Below are positions 7,890 through 17,272 of a stretch of 30,682 nt of DNA, piece after piece (the first letter of the stretch is position 1; every line of letters begins with the position of its first letter). The position numbers and the translations under genes were made by a program. Below the pieces are notes generated by a model, which was not told the DNA's origin, did not search any database, and saw nothing but the letters and a program-made list of their open reading frames with translations. The stretch comes from Myxococcales bacterium. Lineage in GTDB: Bacteria; Myxococcota; Polyangia; Fen-1088. Location: NCBI GenBank assembly GCA_003159055.1, contig PMLH01000573.1, forward strand, positions 1 to 30,682, in the 5' to 3' direction.

Positions 7890-10800
7890 GTACGCGGTCC
7901 CCGCCGGCGAGGCCATTGCTCGCGCAGCTCTCCCGCCCGCACAGGCGCCCCTGCCCCGTCTTGCTCTGGCGTTCATGCTCCTCGCCACGTCCGGGGCCGC
8001 GTCGCCGGCGATCGCCGGGCAAACGCCCGATGCGGACAGTGCCGACGCGCAGGAACCCTCCCAGGGTTCCCCTGTCGGTAACAGCCCCTTGCTGGTCACG
8101 AAGGGCGAGCCTATTGCGGACATCGACAAGATTATCGAGGCGCTGGATCGCCGGACGCCGGTGAGCGCCCTCGCCTTTAGCCCGGACGGAGCTCTGATTG
8201 CATCGGGATCCGAAGACCACATGGTGCGTGTCTGGCATCTGGCGACGAGGCGCCTCATTCGGCGTCTCGATGGTCACGGGTCCGCGGTCACCGCGGTTAC
8301 ATTCTCCCCCGACGGCAGCCTCATCGCCTCGGCTTCCAACGACCGTACCGTGCGCCTATGGGACGCGCACGCCGGTCGACTGGTCCGGACGCTGCAAGGG
8401 CACGTCTATCACGTGTACGCGGTCGCCTTCGATCCGCAAGGGCGGTTGCTCGCCACGGCGTCGTGGGACCGGACCATTGCGATTTGGGATGTCAGAAGTG
8501 GCGTTCTGCTGAAGAAGCTCAGGGGGCACACCGCCGCCATTCGCTCGGTCGCCTTCAGCCGAGACGGCAAGATGCTCGCGTCCGCATCCGATGACCAGAC
8601 GGTCCGATTGTGGAGCGTGGACGAAGGCCAGGAGCTCAAGGTCCTTGTGGGGCATGCGGGGCCGGTAACCGCGGTGCTCTTCCGACCGGACGGCGAGTGG
8701 CTGTTCTCGGGGGCAACGGACCAGACCGTACGAATGTGGCATCTCCCCGACGGGGCTCGGGCGCAGAAGCTCGGCGACTGCGGCGCGCCGGTGCTTTCCC
8801 TCGCCGTCTCGTCGAACGGACAGATTCTCGGGGCAGGCTGTGGCGCGGGCGGCTCGATCCTGTGGGACATACCAACGAACGCGCAGCTCCGCCGCCTCGA
8901 CGAAGATGCAGCCAAGACGCGCGCGATCGCATTTTCCCCCGATGGCAGGATTGTGGCAACCGGATCAGACGACGCCTCGATCATCGTTCGCGACGTTGCC
9001 ACCGGACGCGTGCTAGCAACACTGTCCGCCAATGTAGCGCATCTGGAGGCCGTGGCGTTCAGCCCGGACGGAAAGATGCTGGCGACCGCGTCGCGCGACC
9101 AACGCGTGCTGGTCTGGGAGGAGGAGGGCGATCACAGGGCGCTCAGCCGGGTTCTGCTTGCTGATCAGGGGTCCGTGCGTACGCTGGCGTTCTCCCCGGA
9201 TGGCAAGGCACTCGCCACCGGCGGTGAAGATCGCAGGGTGACAGTCTGGGATCTGGGCAGCAATAGTCCCATACGCAGACTGGCCGGACACGAGGGGGCG
9301 GTCAACGCTGTTGCCTTCACGCCCGACGGACGCGCCATCGCCTCGGCCGGTGACGACGCGACCGTGCGCCTGTGGAGCCTGAAGCAAGACGTCGGGCCCA
9401 AGGTGATGAAGGGGCACAGCGCGCCGGTGCAAGCCCTCGCGGTCAGCCCCGATGGCACGTTGCTGGCGTCAGCATCCGACGACCAAACCGTGCGGCTCTG
9501 GGACACGGCCACGGGGCGAAGCGTGCGCGTGCTGAAGAGCCACCGCGAGCCTGTCACCGCGGTCGCCTTCAGCTCCGACGGACGACACCTCATCACCGGA
9601 TCGCAAGACCGGACGATCGACGTCTGGCTGCACGCCAAGGGTAAGCTGCTCAAGAGCATGCACAAAGAACTGCCCTGCGGCGTGGTCGCGCTTGCGGTGG
9701 CCGCACGCGGAGGGCGGATCGCCGCAGCTTCCTCGGACGGGATCCTTCGTCTTTGGGAGCTCGCCGGCAGCAGCCCGCTCAAACAGTCGACTGTCCCCGC
9801 AGATGCGATCAGCGCGCTGGCGGTCACGCCCGACGGCGCCACCATCGCCTCTGCATCCCGGGATGGCGTACTACGGGTGTGGGACGGCAAGACTCTCGAT
9901 CGTCGCTGGTCGTTGGCTGGCAGCACGCGCGAACGCTGGTTCGCGTGCAACGACGCCCAGACCTGTTGGCGCAGGGAGGATGGGGTTCTGCTGAGCAGAG
10001 TCAACGGGCAAGGCGACATCGTGCCCGTCTCGCCGTCAGACGACGCACACCGGACAGTTCTCGCAGTCACGATCGACTGGAAGAAGCTGGGACACGGAGT
10101 CGACCTCATGGAGGGAACGACGGTATCCATCCCGGTGCGAATCGAGAACCGCGGCGCGCATCCGGCGTACTGGGTGAACGTGGCCCAGTCGGTGACACGA
10201 ACCGCTTCAAACAGGATTTCCTTGGTGCTGATTCCGCCGCCCACGCTCACGGTGCTCGCGCCTGGCGCCAGTGCGGACGTCGCGTGCGAAGCGTCGGCGC
10301 TCGGAGAGTACGAGAACCCTCAACCGTACTGGGATACCCTGCGATTGTCGATCACCAGCGCCTCGGCAAAGGCGTTGTCCATCGAGATACCCGTGCGGGT
10401 CGATACCCCGCATCTGAACCTGAGCGGGTTGGATCTGAAACGAGGTCAGGGCGAAGCAGTGGTGGTGTCGATGACGGGCGTCTCCATGTCCCAGCCGCAC
10501 TCTGTGCTCCTGAAGGGCGGCCTCACCCTGGAAGGCGACCGCCACACGAGCATCGCGCCGATCGCGATCGAGCAGGCTTTCGACGGCCAGGATCTGGCCC
10601 TGTCGTTCCCTTTGCCCGAGGGCCTGCGTCTCGATCGGCGCAGCCGGCTGACCTTCACCGTGCGCAAGAGCACCCACCCGGCACACGTCTGGACGTTTGC
10701 CCACTCGCCGGTGCACATCCCCATCCCGCTCTGGTTCTGGGCATTGCTGCTGGCCACGGTGCTCGCGCTGGGATTCGCGATTTGGCACTGGCGTCTGCAC

Positions 10801-12375
10801 ACCCGCGTCCGGCCCCTCGGACGCCTGGCCAAGCGCTTCGCGCGACTGGCCGTGGCCGTGTTGCTCGTGTTGGCCAGGGCGCTCATGGCGTTGGTCTTCT
10901 TCCGCTCGACGTTGCGATCCTTGCTTGCACGCCTGCAGCGACGTGGGATCGCGGTCAGCTTCTTCCGCCTGCAGCCGGAAACACAGTGCTCGCACCTCGC
11001 GCGCCAGCTCGGCGCCTCGTGGGCGCCGGTCGCGGACAGACAGCAGCCCGTGTTCGAGCTGCGTTTCGGCCCCGAAGTGCTGCTCAACCTCGAGCGTTGC
11101 CTGCTGGCGCTCCCGACCGACGACAAAGCCCTCGGTGCTGCCCTGGCCTGCCTCGACGTGGCCAGCGAGGGGCAGGACGCGATCACGGTCGTGCTTTCCG
11201 ATGTTCCTCGGTCGGAGCTGGCCGAGCATCTGCGCGGGCCCCGGCAGCTCGTCATCTTCACCCGGGCGATGATGAAACGCGTCCTGCGTACGCCGCGACC
11301 GGCGCTTGCGTTCGCGCAGACCGTAGGTGACCAGGTCGAGCGCTCTGCGGTGTCGCTCTACCGCTCGGCGGTCTGCGGTGGCCACCGCCAACCGTTCTAT
11401 GGCCGCAAGAGCGAGCTGCGCCGTTTGGCAGTCGACCCGCGCAGAAACTACCTGATCATCGGCCCCCACGGCATCGGCAAGACCAGCCTGCTCGATGAGA
11501 TCTACCGACGGTTCCACGAACATCCGACGGTCGAGTGTCATTACCTCTCGCTTGCCGACGGCAATCTGACAGCCGCGCTTGCCGATGCGCTGGGCATGCC
11601 TGGCGAACCCTCGCTCCATACGCTGATCGAGCGACTGAGAAATCGGCCCAAGGGAAAGAAGGCTCTCGTGCTTTGCGATGATGCCGATACATGGGCCACG
11701 CTCGACGCTGCTTCCGGCGGGGTCGAACAGCAGGCCCTCGCACAGCTCAACCAAGAGCACCGATGCTGCTTCGTGCTGGCTGGATTCCTTGGACTCCTGC
11801 ATGCGGCGCGGCCCTTGCCCGGCCGCAAGCCCTTCGGCAGCGTGGTCAGGCTCGAATGCCTCGATGCCGAATCATGCGCCGAGCTGGCCACCGAACCAAT
11901 GGCAGCGCTGAACGTGCACTATGCCAACGCTGGCCTGGTTGAGCTCATCGTGCGACAGAGCGGAGGAATGCCAAGCTTGCTGGTGGCCATCTGCGATCAA
12001 GTGGTCGACTACCTCGGCCCGGCCCGCAGCACCATTGACCGGACGGTGGTAGAGAGCGCCTGCAAGAGCGAGGCGGTCGCGCGCGCGATTACCGCGTGGC
12101 GCCCTCGTTTCGGTCTGCAGGAGCCACGCTTCGCGACGCTGGACCAGACCGTCGTACTGTCGGCCGTTTTCAAGGCGCGCTTCACGCTCCAAGAGTTGCA
12201 GTCAACCCTTTCGAACCTCGGCGTGCAGGCGACTGCAGCCGAGATCGAGCACTCCGCGCGCCGGCTGACCGCCGCCTGCGTGTTCGAGCAATGGCTTGGA
12301 CATTTCCACTTTCGGGTACCGCTCTTCCAGACCGTCATGCAGGAAGCCACGCTAGCGCGCATGATTGCGCAATAG
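7876..12375 (+). CDS. Membrane WD40 receptor with C-terminal STAND/AAA-like ATPase
   Basis: A 1499-residue protein with an apparent signal peptide (hydrophobic 29-46, cleavage after AIA). Residues about 88-685 hold fourteen WD40 repeats, enough for two seven-bladed propellers. Most show the SPDG turn and D..VRLW ends; repeats 6 and 13 are degenerate. Residues about 720-945 are strand-rich and beta-sandwich-like (VSIPVRIENRG). A clear membrane helix follows (PLWFWALLLATVLALGFAIW, about 953-972), then a second hydrophobic stretch at about 990-1009. After an alpha/beta spacer, FYGRKSELRRL leads into a P-loop domain. Its Walker A is GPHGIGKTS (1196-1204) and its Walker B is ALVLCDDAD (about 1263-1271). 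A winged-helix-like tail closes the protein. Classical STAND proteins put the repeats at the C-terminus and keep them in the cytoplasm. Here the repeats come first and seem to face the periplasm. A GAAGGG box precedes the ATG. Confidence 0.85.
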   Translation: MTAIEYAVPAGEAIARAALPPAQAPLPRLALAFMLLATSGAASPAIAGQTPDADSADAQEPSQGSPVGNSPLLVTKGEPIADIDKIIEALDRRTPVSALAFSPDGALIASGSEDHMVRVWHLATRRLIRRLDGHGSAVTAVTFSPDGSLIASASNDRTVRLWDAHAGRLVRTLQGHVYHVYAVAFDPQGRLLATASWDRTIAIWDVRSGVLLKKLRGHTAAIRSVAFSRDGKMLASASDDQTVRLWSVDEGQELKVLVGHAGPVTAVLFRPDGEWLFSGATDQTVRMWHLPDGARAQKLGDCGAPVLSLAVSSNGQILGAGCGAGGSILWDIPTNAQLRRLDEDAAKTRAIAFSPDGRIVATGSDDASIIVRDVATGRVLATLSANVAHLEAVAFSPDGKMLATASRDQRVLVWEEEGDHRALSRVLLADQGSVRTLAFSPDGKALATGGEDRRVTVWDLGSNSPIRRLAGHEGAVNAVAFTPDGRAIASAGDDATVRLWSLKQDVGPKVMKGHSAPVQALAVSPDGTLLASASDDQTVRLWDTATGRSVRVLKSHREPVTAVAFSSDGRHLITGSQDRTIDVWLHAKGKLLKSMHKELPCGVVALAVAARGGRIAAASSDGILRLWELAGSSPLKQSTVPADAISALAVTPDGATIASASRDGVLRVWDGKTLDRRWSLAGSTRERWFACNDAQTCWRREDGVLLSRVNGQGDIVPVSPSDDAHRTVLAVTIDWKKLGHGVDLMEGTTVSIPVRIENRGAHPAYWVNVAQSVTRTASNRISLVLIPPPTLTVLAPGASADVACEASALGEYENPQPYWDTLRLSITSASAKALSIEIPVRVDTPHLNLSGLDLKRGQGEAVVVSMTGVSMSQPHSVLLKGGLTLEGDRHTSIAPIAIEQAFDGQDLALSFPLPEGLRLDRRSRLTFTVRKSTHPAHVWTFAHSPVHIPIPLWFWALLLATVLALGFAIWHWRLHTRVRPLGRLAKRFARLAVAVLLVLARALMALVFFRSTLRSLLARLQRRGIAVSFFRLQPETQCSHLARQLGASWAPVADRQQPVFELRFGPEVLLNLERCLLALPTDDKALGAALACLDVASEGQDAITVVLSDVPRSELAEHLRGPRQLVIFTRAMMKRVLRTPRPALAFAQTVGDQVERSAVSLYRSAVCGGHRQPFYGRKSELRRLAVDPRRNYLIIGPHGIGKTSLLDEIYRRFHEHPTVECHYLSLADGNLTAALADALGMPGEPSLHTLIERLRNRPKGKKALVLCDDADTWATLDAASGGVEQQALAQLNQEHRCCFVLAGFLGLLHAARPLPGRKPFGSVVRLECLDAESCAELATEPMAALNVHYANAGLVELIVRQSGGMPSLLVAICDQVVDYLGPARSTIDRTVVESACKSEAVARAITAWRPRFGLQEPRFATLDQTVVLSAVFKARFTLQELQSTLSNLGVQATAAEIEHSARRLTAACVFEQWLGHFHFRVPLFQTVMQEATLARMIAQ

Positions 12376-12385
12376 TGGATTGCAG

Positions 12386-14332
12386 CTACGCCTTACGCAG
12401 GCACCGTCGCGCCAGCGCTGCGATCGCCGGGATGGCGTCGAGGCACAAACGCTCGAACGCCTCGATGGCCAATGGGCGACTCGCGAATGCCGAGAGTGAT
12501 TCCAGCGCAGCGAGACGCACACGAGCGTCGGGGTCGCGGGTGGCGTGCACCAGCCTGGTCACCGCACCGTCGGTGGCGTACTGGCCGACCGCCACCACCG
12601 CCCGACTACGAATCTCGGTTTGCGAGGCACGCAGCTGCTCGGCCAGGAACGGCTCTGCCGAGGGCGCAGCGATCGCTCCCAAAGCGGCGATCATCGCGAG
12701 GCGCGTGCCGTGGTCGTGCTTGGGATAGGTCGCGATCAAACGTCGCGCGGCTTGTCCGTCGCCAATGCGGCCGATAGCGCGGAGGACGGCGTCTCGAGTG
12801 TCGGTGTCGCGATCGAAGGTTTCGAGCAACAAGGCCAGGGCCTTTCGCGAACGATGCCGGCCCAGCGCCTGGATCACTTCATTGCGGACCTCGTCCGATC
12901 GATCGCGCAAGAGCGGCGCGAGCGTGTCGGTGGTTTCCGCGCTGTCGCTTCCGGCCAGAACCCCAACTGCCGCACGACGCACGTTGGGGCGCGGATCGGA
13001 GAGGGCATCCAGCACAAACGGCTGCTGAGCCGCACACGGAACGCTTCGCATCACTTCCAGCACCAGCGCCGTGTGGTCCTCCGCCAATCGCGGCTCGGCG
13101 AGAAGCGCCACCGTCACCCGGTTGGCGTCCATCCCTCCCAGCGCCAGCACCGCTGCGGACCGCACCGGCTCGGCGGAATCCCCAAGGCAACGAACCATGC
13201 TCGGCAAAGCACGCTCGGCCGCCAAAGCCGCCAGAGCCCGCAATGCCGCCACGCGAACCCGCGCCTCGCTGTTCGTCAGCAGCTTCTCACACCCCGTCGC
13301 CCCCTGCTCGATGCCCATTGCGGCCACAGCGGTCGCGCAGAAGACCCGAACGTCCGCATCTTGGTTTTCAAGCCCTTCCAGAATGTGGGGATGGATGTCC
13401 GAGCCCGCGAACACGACGGCATCAAGCAACGGCTCGCCGATTGCGACGTCCCAGGCCGCCTCGACCAGTGCTGGATAGAGATGGGGAAGTGCCAGAGCAC
13501 GGATCAGCGTAATGGCCGCTTCCTTGAGGTAGTGCCGATCGACGGCACCTTCTGCCTCGACATCGCGCCGAACCAGCAGCGACACCAGGCGGGCGTGAAC
13601 AGACCTCGTCTCGGGCGAGGCGAGCTTCTGCCATGGGCGACTGTTGTCGAGACCAGTCTTGTCGCCCATACGCCCGAGCGCGGTTCCCAGGGCTAGCAGG
13701 CAGCCATCAAAGTTCTCGACGTCGGCACGACTGCAAATGATCTCCGCCAGCACGGTCGCGGCCGGTACGGTGGCCACCTTGCCCAGTGCCTCAATGGCCA
13801 GCTCGGAAATCCCTGGATCCCCCGCGGCGCGCATGAGCGCATGGACGCTGCCCGGATGCCCAATCTCGCCCAGTGCGTGGGCCGCGGCAAATCGCAACCA
13901 CGGATCGGCCTCCAGCATCGCTTCGATGGGCGCCGCTGCCGACTGTGCGCGCAGCTTGCCCAAAGCATCGATCGCGGCTTGCGCAACGTTCAGGTCGGGG
14001 TGTTGAACCAAACGAATCAGGTGCGGCACCGCGGCCGGATCGCGCGCCTCGCCCAGCGCCGTGGCGGCGTACATGACGACGCCGTCGTCACTGCTGCGCA
14101 ACGCACTGACCAGCGCCGACAGGCTGCGGTTCCCACCACGCGCAAGCGCGTCCAGCACGGCGGCGCGTCGTGCTCTTTCCTCGCCGCTCTGGGCTGGGGG
14201 AATCTGGCCCGGAAATCCACTGTCCAGTTCGACCGCCACGCCTTCGGCCGGGCTTTCCTGCGACGATTCCCCCTCTGCCAGCGCGGCCAAGAGCGCCTCG
14301 TCGAGCGACTGTGGACGCCCAGAGTGTTCCAT
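12386..14332 (-). CDS. HEAT-repeat (PBS-lyase-type) scaffold protein of the chemosensory operon
   Basis: A 648-residue soluble protein made almost wholly of HEAT-like repeats after an acidic, Ser/Glu-rich N-terminus of about 45 residues. Repeating units of about 30 residues recur, such as VVMYAATALGEARDPAAVPHLIRLVQHP and EVRNEVIQALGRHRSRKALALLLE fragments, with the Arg/Ala/Leu/Gly pattern of the HEAT_2/PBS-lyase families. I estimate at least 15 units. Such solenoids act as protein-binding scaffolds. A CpcE-like HEAT gene (cpc7) is described next to the Che7 cluster of Myxococcus xanthus, which makes the association credible. The start codon shares one base with the mcp stop (TAATG), so translation is coupled. 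It is the last gene of the operon and ends 10 bp from the convergent WD40-ATPase gene with no terminator visible between them. Confidence 0.88.
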   Translation of the reverse strand: MEHSGRPQSLDEALLAALAEGESSQESPAEGVAVELDSGFPGQIPPAQSGEERARRAAVLDALARGGNRSLSALVSALRSSDDGVVMYAATALGEARDPAAVPHLIRLVQHPDLNVAQAAIDALGKLRAQSAAAPIEAMLEADPWLRFAAAHALGEIGHPGSVHALMRAAGDPGISELAIEALGKVATVPAATVLAEIICSRADVENFDGCLLALGTALGRMGDKTGLDNSRPWQKLASPETRSVHARLVSLLVRRDVEAEGAVDRHYLKEAAITLIRALALPHLYPALVEAAWDVAIGEPLLDAVVFAGSDIHPHILEGLENQDADVRVFCATAVAAMGIEQGATGCEKLLTNSEARVRVAALRALAALAAERALPSMVRCLGDSAEPVRSAAVLALGGMDANRVTVALLAEPRLAEDHTALVLEVMRSVPCAAQQPFVLDALSDPRPNVRRAAVGVLAGSDSAETTDTLAPLLRDRSDEVRNEVIQALGRHRSRKALALLLETFDRDTDTRDAVLRAIGRIGDGQAARRLIATYPKHDHGTRLAMIAALGAIAAPSAEPFLAEQLRASQTEIRSRAVVAVGQYATDGAVTRLVHATRDPDARVRLAALESLSAFASRPLAIEAFERLCLDAIPAIAALARRCLRKA

Positions 14333-16689
14333 TAGACCGTGAAGGTCTCCATTCGTTGGCGCAACGACTCGGCCTCGGCCGCAAGTTGCTTGGCGGCTAG
14401 ATTGAGTTGTTCGACCACTTGCAGGTTCTGGCGTGCGACTTCGGAAATCGACTCGGTCGACTTCACCACGGCCTCGCCTCCCCGCTTTTGTTCCATGGTC
14501 GCGTCGAGCATCGAGTTGGTGAGGGCGCTCATGCGTCTCGAAGCGGTCACGATTTCTGCCGCGCTGCCAGCATTCTCTCGCGCAGCGAGGGCGATCTGTT
14601 GCGCCAGCCCCGACATGTTCTCGGCGACTTTCAACGTCTGCCTGGCTGCTTCGCTCTGACTTTCGGTCGCAAGCGCGCTGGCGGCAATGATGGTGGAGGT
14701 CTTGTCGATGGATGCCATCATTCCCACCAGCACCTCATCGGTCAAGGTCACCGCAGCGCCGACGTCCTTCTGTACGCTTTCGATGATGGCGCCGATGTCA
14801 CGCGTAGATTGGGCGCTCCGCTCGGCCAGGCGCTTGACTTCATCAGCAACCACGGCAAAGCCGCGTCCGGCCTCGCCCGCACGCGCCGCTTCGATGGCCG
14901 CGTTCAGTGCCAGAAGGTTGGTCTGGTCGGCAATTTCCTCGATCAGGCGCAGGATCTTGCTGATCTCCTGGGCACGGTCGCCGATGGCACCGATCGATTT
15001 TTGCAGAGATTCGCTGCCCGCCTTCACCGATCCAAGGGTGGCCTTGGACATTTCGTTGGCGGTGCGCGCTTGCGCCGTCACCTGCGCGATGTTGCTGGTG
15101 AGGCCGGCCAAGTGCATGGTCGCCTCTTGCGATGACGCGAGCATGGTTTGCCCGTGCAAGGCCGTGCGCTCCAGCGTTTCGTACATGCGCCCAAAGGCGC
15201 TTGTGGTTTCTTCCACACTCGCCGAAAGCGATTTCGCCGTCTCGGACAACTGCTGAATGCGCTCGGCAATCTGTGCCATGCTGGCCGAGGTGACAGCACT
15301 GGCGACGGATTGGGTCTCGCTGCCCTTGCCGAGTTGCGCGCCCGACACGGCCACCTTTTCTGCGGCGCTGGCCACGATGCGAGAGGCCTCCAGAATCGAT
15401 CCGATGGTGGCGCGCAGATTGCCGGCCATCTTGCGGATCGATACCAGCAGCTGGCCGACCTCGTCGGTGGACCGGGTTTCGCCGATTTCGATGGCGAAGT
15501 TCTGCGCAGCCAGACTGTTGGCCGATTCGACGGCGAGCTTGATGGGCGCCGTGATGCTGCGGACGATCACGGAAACCAACCCGGCCGCGGCCAGCACGGC
15601 TACGAGCACGAGAAAGACGGTGTCTCTGCGCTGTTCTTCGCGCGCAATCAGCTTGTCCTGCAAATCCGCCCGGCGCCGGGTGAGGGCCGTGTCAAAAATG
15701 GAAAACAGCGAATCAAGGGCAGTCGATGTGATCGGCGCCAGCGACAACGCCAACGCGTAGTCGGCCATGCCACGCTTTCCGCCGGCATCGCCCGTCACCA
15801 ACTGCCGTGCCGTCGCCACCACTTGACGGCCGGCCGCGAGTGAATCCCGCAGCGGGACCTCGACCCCCGAGGGTGCCCGCCGCGTGCCCGCCGCACCGAC
15901 CCCGCTTTCGTCACCCAAGAGGTCGCGCTCGATCTCGGTCAAATCGCCAGCCAGGCCATCGACCGTGCTGAACAACTCCGCCCGTGCCACCACCGAAGGG
16001 TCCTTGTCGTGACTCCATTCGGCGACCTGTTCGAGCATCGCTACCAACCGCCAAGCGGCGTCCGGCAGTCGCCGCAAGGTTGCATCGTCAAGGTGCGTGG
16101 CACTCGGGTCGAGCGACCGCGTCTCGCTCGCCACCAGTGCGACCTGCGCAAACCACGACGCCAGGTCCTCGTGCATGCGACGAAAGACATCCTTGCTTTC
16201 CGCTGGGGTCGCAACCAACTTGGCTGAAAGGGCGCGCAGAGCTTCGAGAGTCTCGGGCCTGTGCAAGCGGGACAGGCTGCCGTCGGTGCCACAACCGTTG
16301 CCGTTCAGAACCGCCAGCGCGCTGAGCGCTGTAGTCATGGCCTTGCGCGAAGCGGCCGGATCGTGTTCCGGCGGCACGGAAAGGGCGTGCAGACGCAAGG
16401 CTATCTGTTCCGCAAGGATTCGCTTGAGCTCCTGCGCGTAGGAGGCAGCGCACAGCTCACGGCGCATACGTCCCATCTCGGCGCTGCTCTTGTCGACAAA
16501 ATCCTGCAGCAGGAGGACCGTCGGAAGCAGAAGAACCACGACGATGATGAGCAGCTTCTGCCACAAGGACAGGTGCCGCAGGATCGGCGCACCCTCGATC
16601 CGTCCAAGCCACCAGCGAAACGGCCGAGGCGTGCCTGGGCCAGGCCGGGAATCGGGAGCCGAGGACTGCTTTCTGTCGCTTGTTACCAT
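14332..16689 (-). CDS. Methyl-accepting chemotaxis protein with large periplasmic sensor
   Basis: A 785-residue transmembrane chemoreceptor. A 43-residue basic, Pro-rich tail precedes TM1 ([16 protein letters not shown], about 46-61). The sensor (about 62-355) is mainly helical, contains two or three cysteines, and belongs to no ligand-binding family I can name. TM2 is about 357-376, the HAMP domain 377-430, and the kinase-control coiled coil runs to the end. The hairpin tip [20 protein letters not shown] (584-603) and [20 protein letters not shown] are canonical for binding CheW and CheA. The protein ends RMETFTV, which is not a terminal NWETF-type CheR tether. AAGGAG in the end of cheW sits 7 nt upstream of the ATG. 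No methyltransferase or methylesterase is encoded nearby, so adaptation, if any, depends on enzymes elsewhere. Confidence 0.93.
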   Translation of the reverse strand: MVTSDRKQSSAPDSRPGPGTPRPFRWWLGRIEGAPILRHLSLWQKLLIIVVVLLLPTVLLLQDFVDKSSAEMGRMRRELCAASYAQELKRILAEQIALRLHALSVPPEHDPAASRKAMTTALSALAVLNGNGCGTDGSLSRLHRPETLEALRALSAKLVATPAESKDVFRRMHEDLASWFAQVALVASETRSLDPSATHLDDATLRRLPDAAWRLVAMLEQVAEWSHDKDPSVVARAELFSTVDGLAGDLTEIERDLLGDESGVGAAGTRRAPSGVEVPLRDSLAAGRQVVATARQLVTGDAGGKRGMADYALALSLAPITSTALDSLFSIFDTALTRRRADLQDKLIAREEQRRDTVFLVLVAVLAAAGLVSVIVRSITAPIKLAVESANSLAAQNFAIEIGETRSTDEVGQLLVSIRKMAGNLRATIGSILEASRIVASAAEKVAVSGAQLGKGSETQSVASAVTSASMAQIAERIQQLSETAKSLSASVEETTSAFGRMYETLERTALHGQTMLASSQEATMHLAGLTSNIAQVTAQARTANEMSKATLGSVKAGSESLQKSIGAIGDRAQEISKILRLIEEIADQTNLLALNAAIEAARAGEAGRGFAVVADEVKRLAERSAQSTRDIGAIIESVQKDVGAAVTLTDEVLVGMMASIDKTSTIIAASALATESQSEAARQTLKVAENMSGLAQQIALAARENAGSAAEIVTASRRMSALTNSMLDATMEQKRGGEAVVKSTESISEVARQNLQVVEQLNLAAKQLAAEAESLRQRMETFTV

Positions 16690-16693
16690 GCGC

Positions 16694-17272
16694 TCACTCC
16701 TTGCCCGTCGATGGTCTCATGTCCGGGCCTGCGAGCAACATCTGCTCGGTATCGATGATGTGTATCGCCGTGTTTCCAACGGTGGCCATTCCCGCGACAC
16801 AGCCCGATCGCCCGTTCGCGGGTGACGGGGCCACCTGCGCGCTCGGCAGCTTCAAGATTCGGGCGACGCGATCGACGAGAAGCGCGAAATGGCGGCCCGC
16901 GATCTCGACCACGATCAACCGGGACTTGCCAGTGACGACTGCGTGATCCAGCCCCAAGCAAGTGCGCACGTCGACGGCGGGAACGATCCTCCCCCGCAGA
17001 TTCACCACACCACGCACTTGCGAAGGCGCCTCAGGTATTCGCGTGATGGAGGTCGCACGCAGGATCTCTCGACAGTGCAAGATGGGAATCGCGAATTCCT
17101 CGTCGCGAAGCATGAAGCTCACATACTGCCGAGTTTCGCCCGCGGTCTGGGTTTGCTCGTTCGTCCCGGCCGCAAGCAGGCCGTCGGCGAAGGCCAACAG
17201 CGACGCGCGCGCCGACGACGTCGATGGCTCGCCTTCGCCCGTCATGCGCTCAGACGTACGCTCAGAAGACAT
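16694..17272 (-). CDS. cheW: CheW-like coupling protein
   Basis: 192 residues. The CheW domain spans about 48-185, preceded by an unusual Ser/Glu/Ala-rich extension of about 45 residues. Visible family features are [21 protein letters not shown] at the first beta barrel, [25 protein letters not shown], and [14 protein letters not shown]. It bridges the chemoreceptor hairpin tip and the P5 domain of the kinase. The start ATG overlaps the end of cheA by 11 nt and has GGAGG 6 nt upstream. The gene ends 4 nt before mcp, so cheA, cheW and mcp are likely translated in balanced amounts. Confidence 0.93.
   Translation of the reverse strand: MSSERTSERMTGEGEPSTSSARASLLAFADGLLAAGTNEQTQTAGETRQYVSFMLRDEEFAIPILHCREILRATSITRIPEAPSQVRGVVNLRGRIVPAVDVRTCLGLDHAVVTGKSRLIVVEIAGRHFALLVDRVARILKLPSAQVAPSPANGRSGCVAGMATVGNTAIHIIDTEQMLLAGPDMRPSTGKE

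Noticed and set aside
7056..8258. 400-codon minus-strand frame across the hydrolase/WD40 junction
   Set aside because: It mirrors two confirmed coding regions and has no family features.
10207..11802. 531-codon open frame on the minus strand inside the WD40-ATPase gene
   Set aside because: It is Arg/Gln/Gly-rich, has no motif, and lies opposite a clearly conserved coding sequence; it is a GC-rich shadow.
12373..12388. Bidirectional terminator between the convergent WD40-ATPase and HEAT genes
   Set aside because: The gap is 10 bp and neither it nor the flanking 40 bp forms a stable stem with a T-run.
12545..13696. 383-codon plus-strand frame opposite the HEAT-repeat gene
   Set aside because: The minus-strand HEAT periodicity is unmistakable; the plus frame is compositional noise.
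14332..14360. Receptor C-terminus RMETFTV resembling the NWETF CheR tether
   Set aside because: The tether must be the last residues and preceded by Trp; here it is internal and simply ends the coiled coil, and no CheR is nearby.
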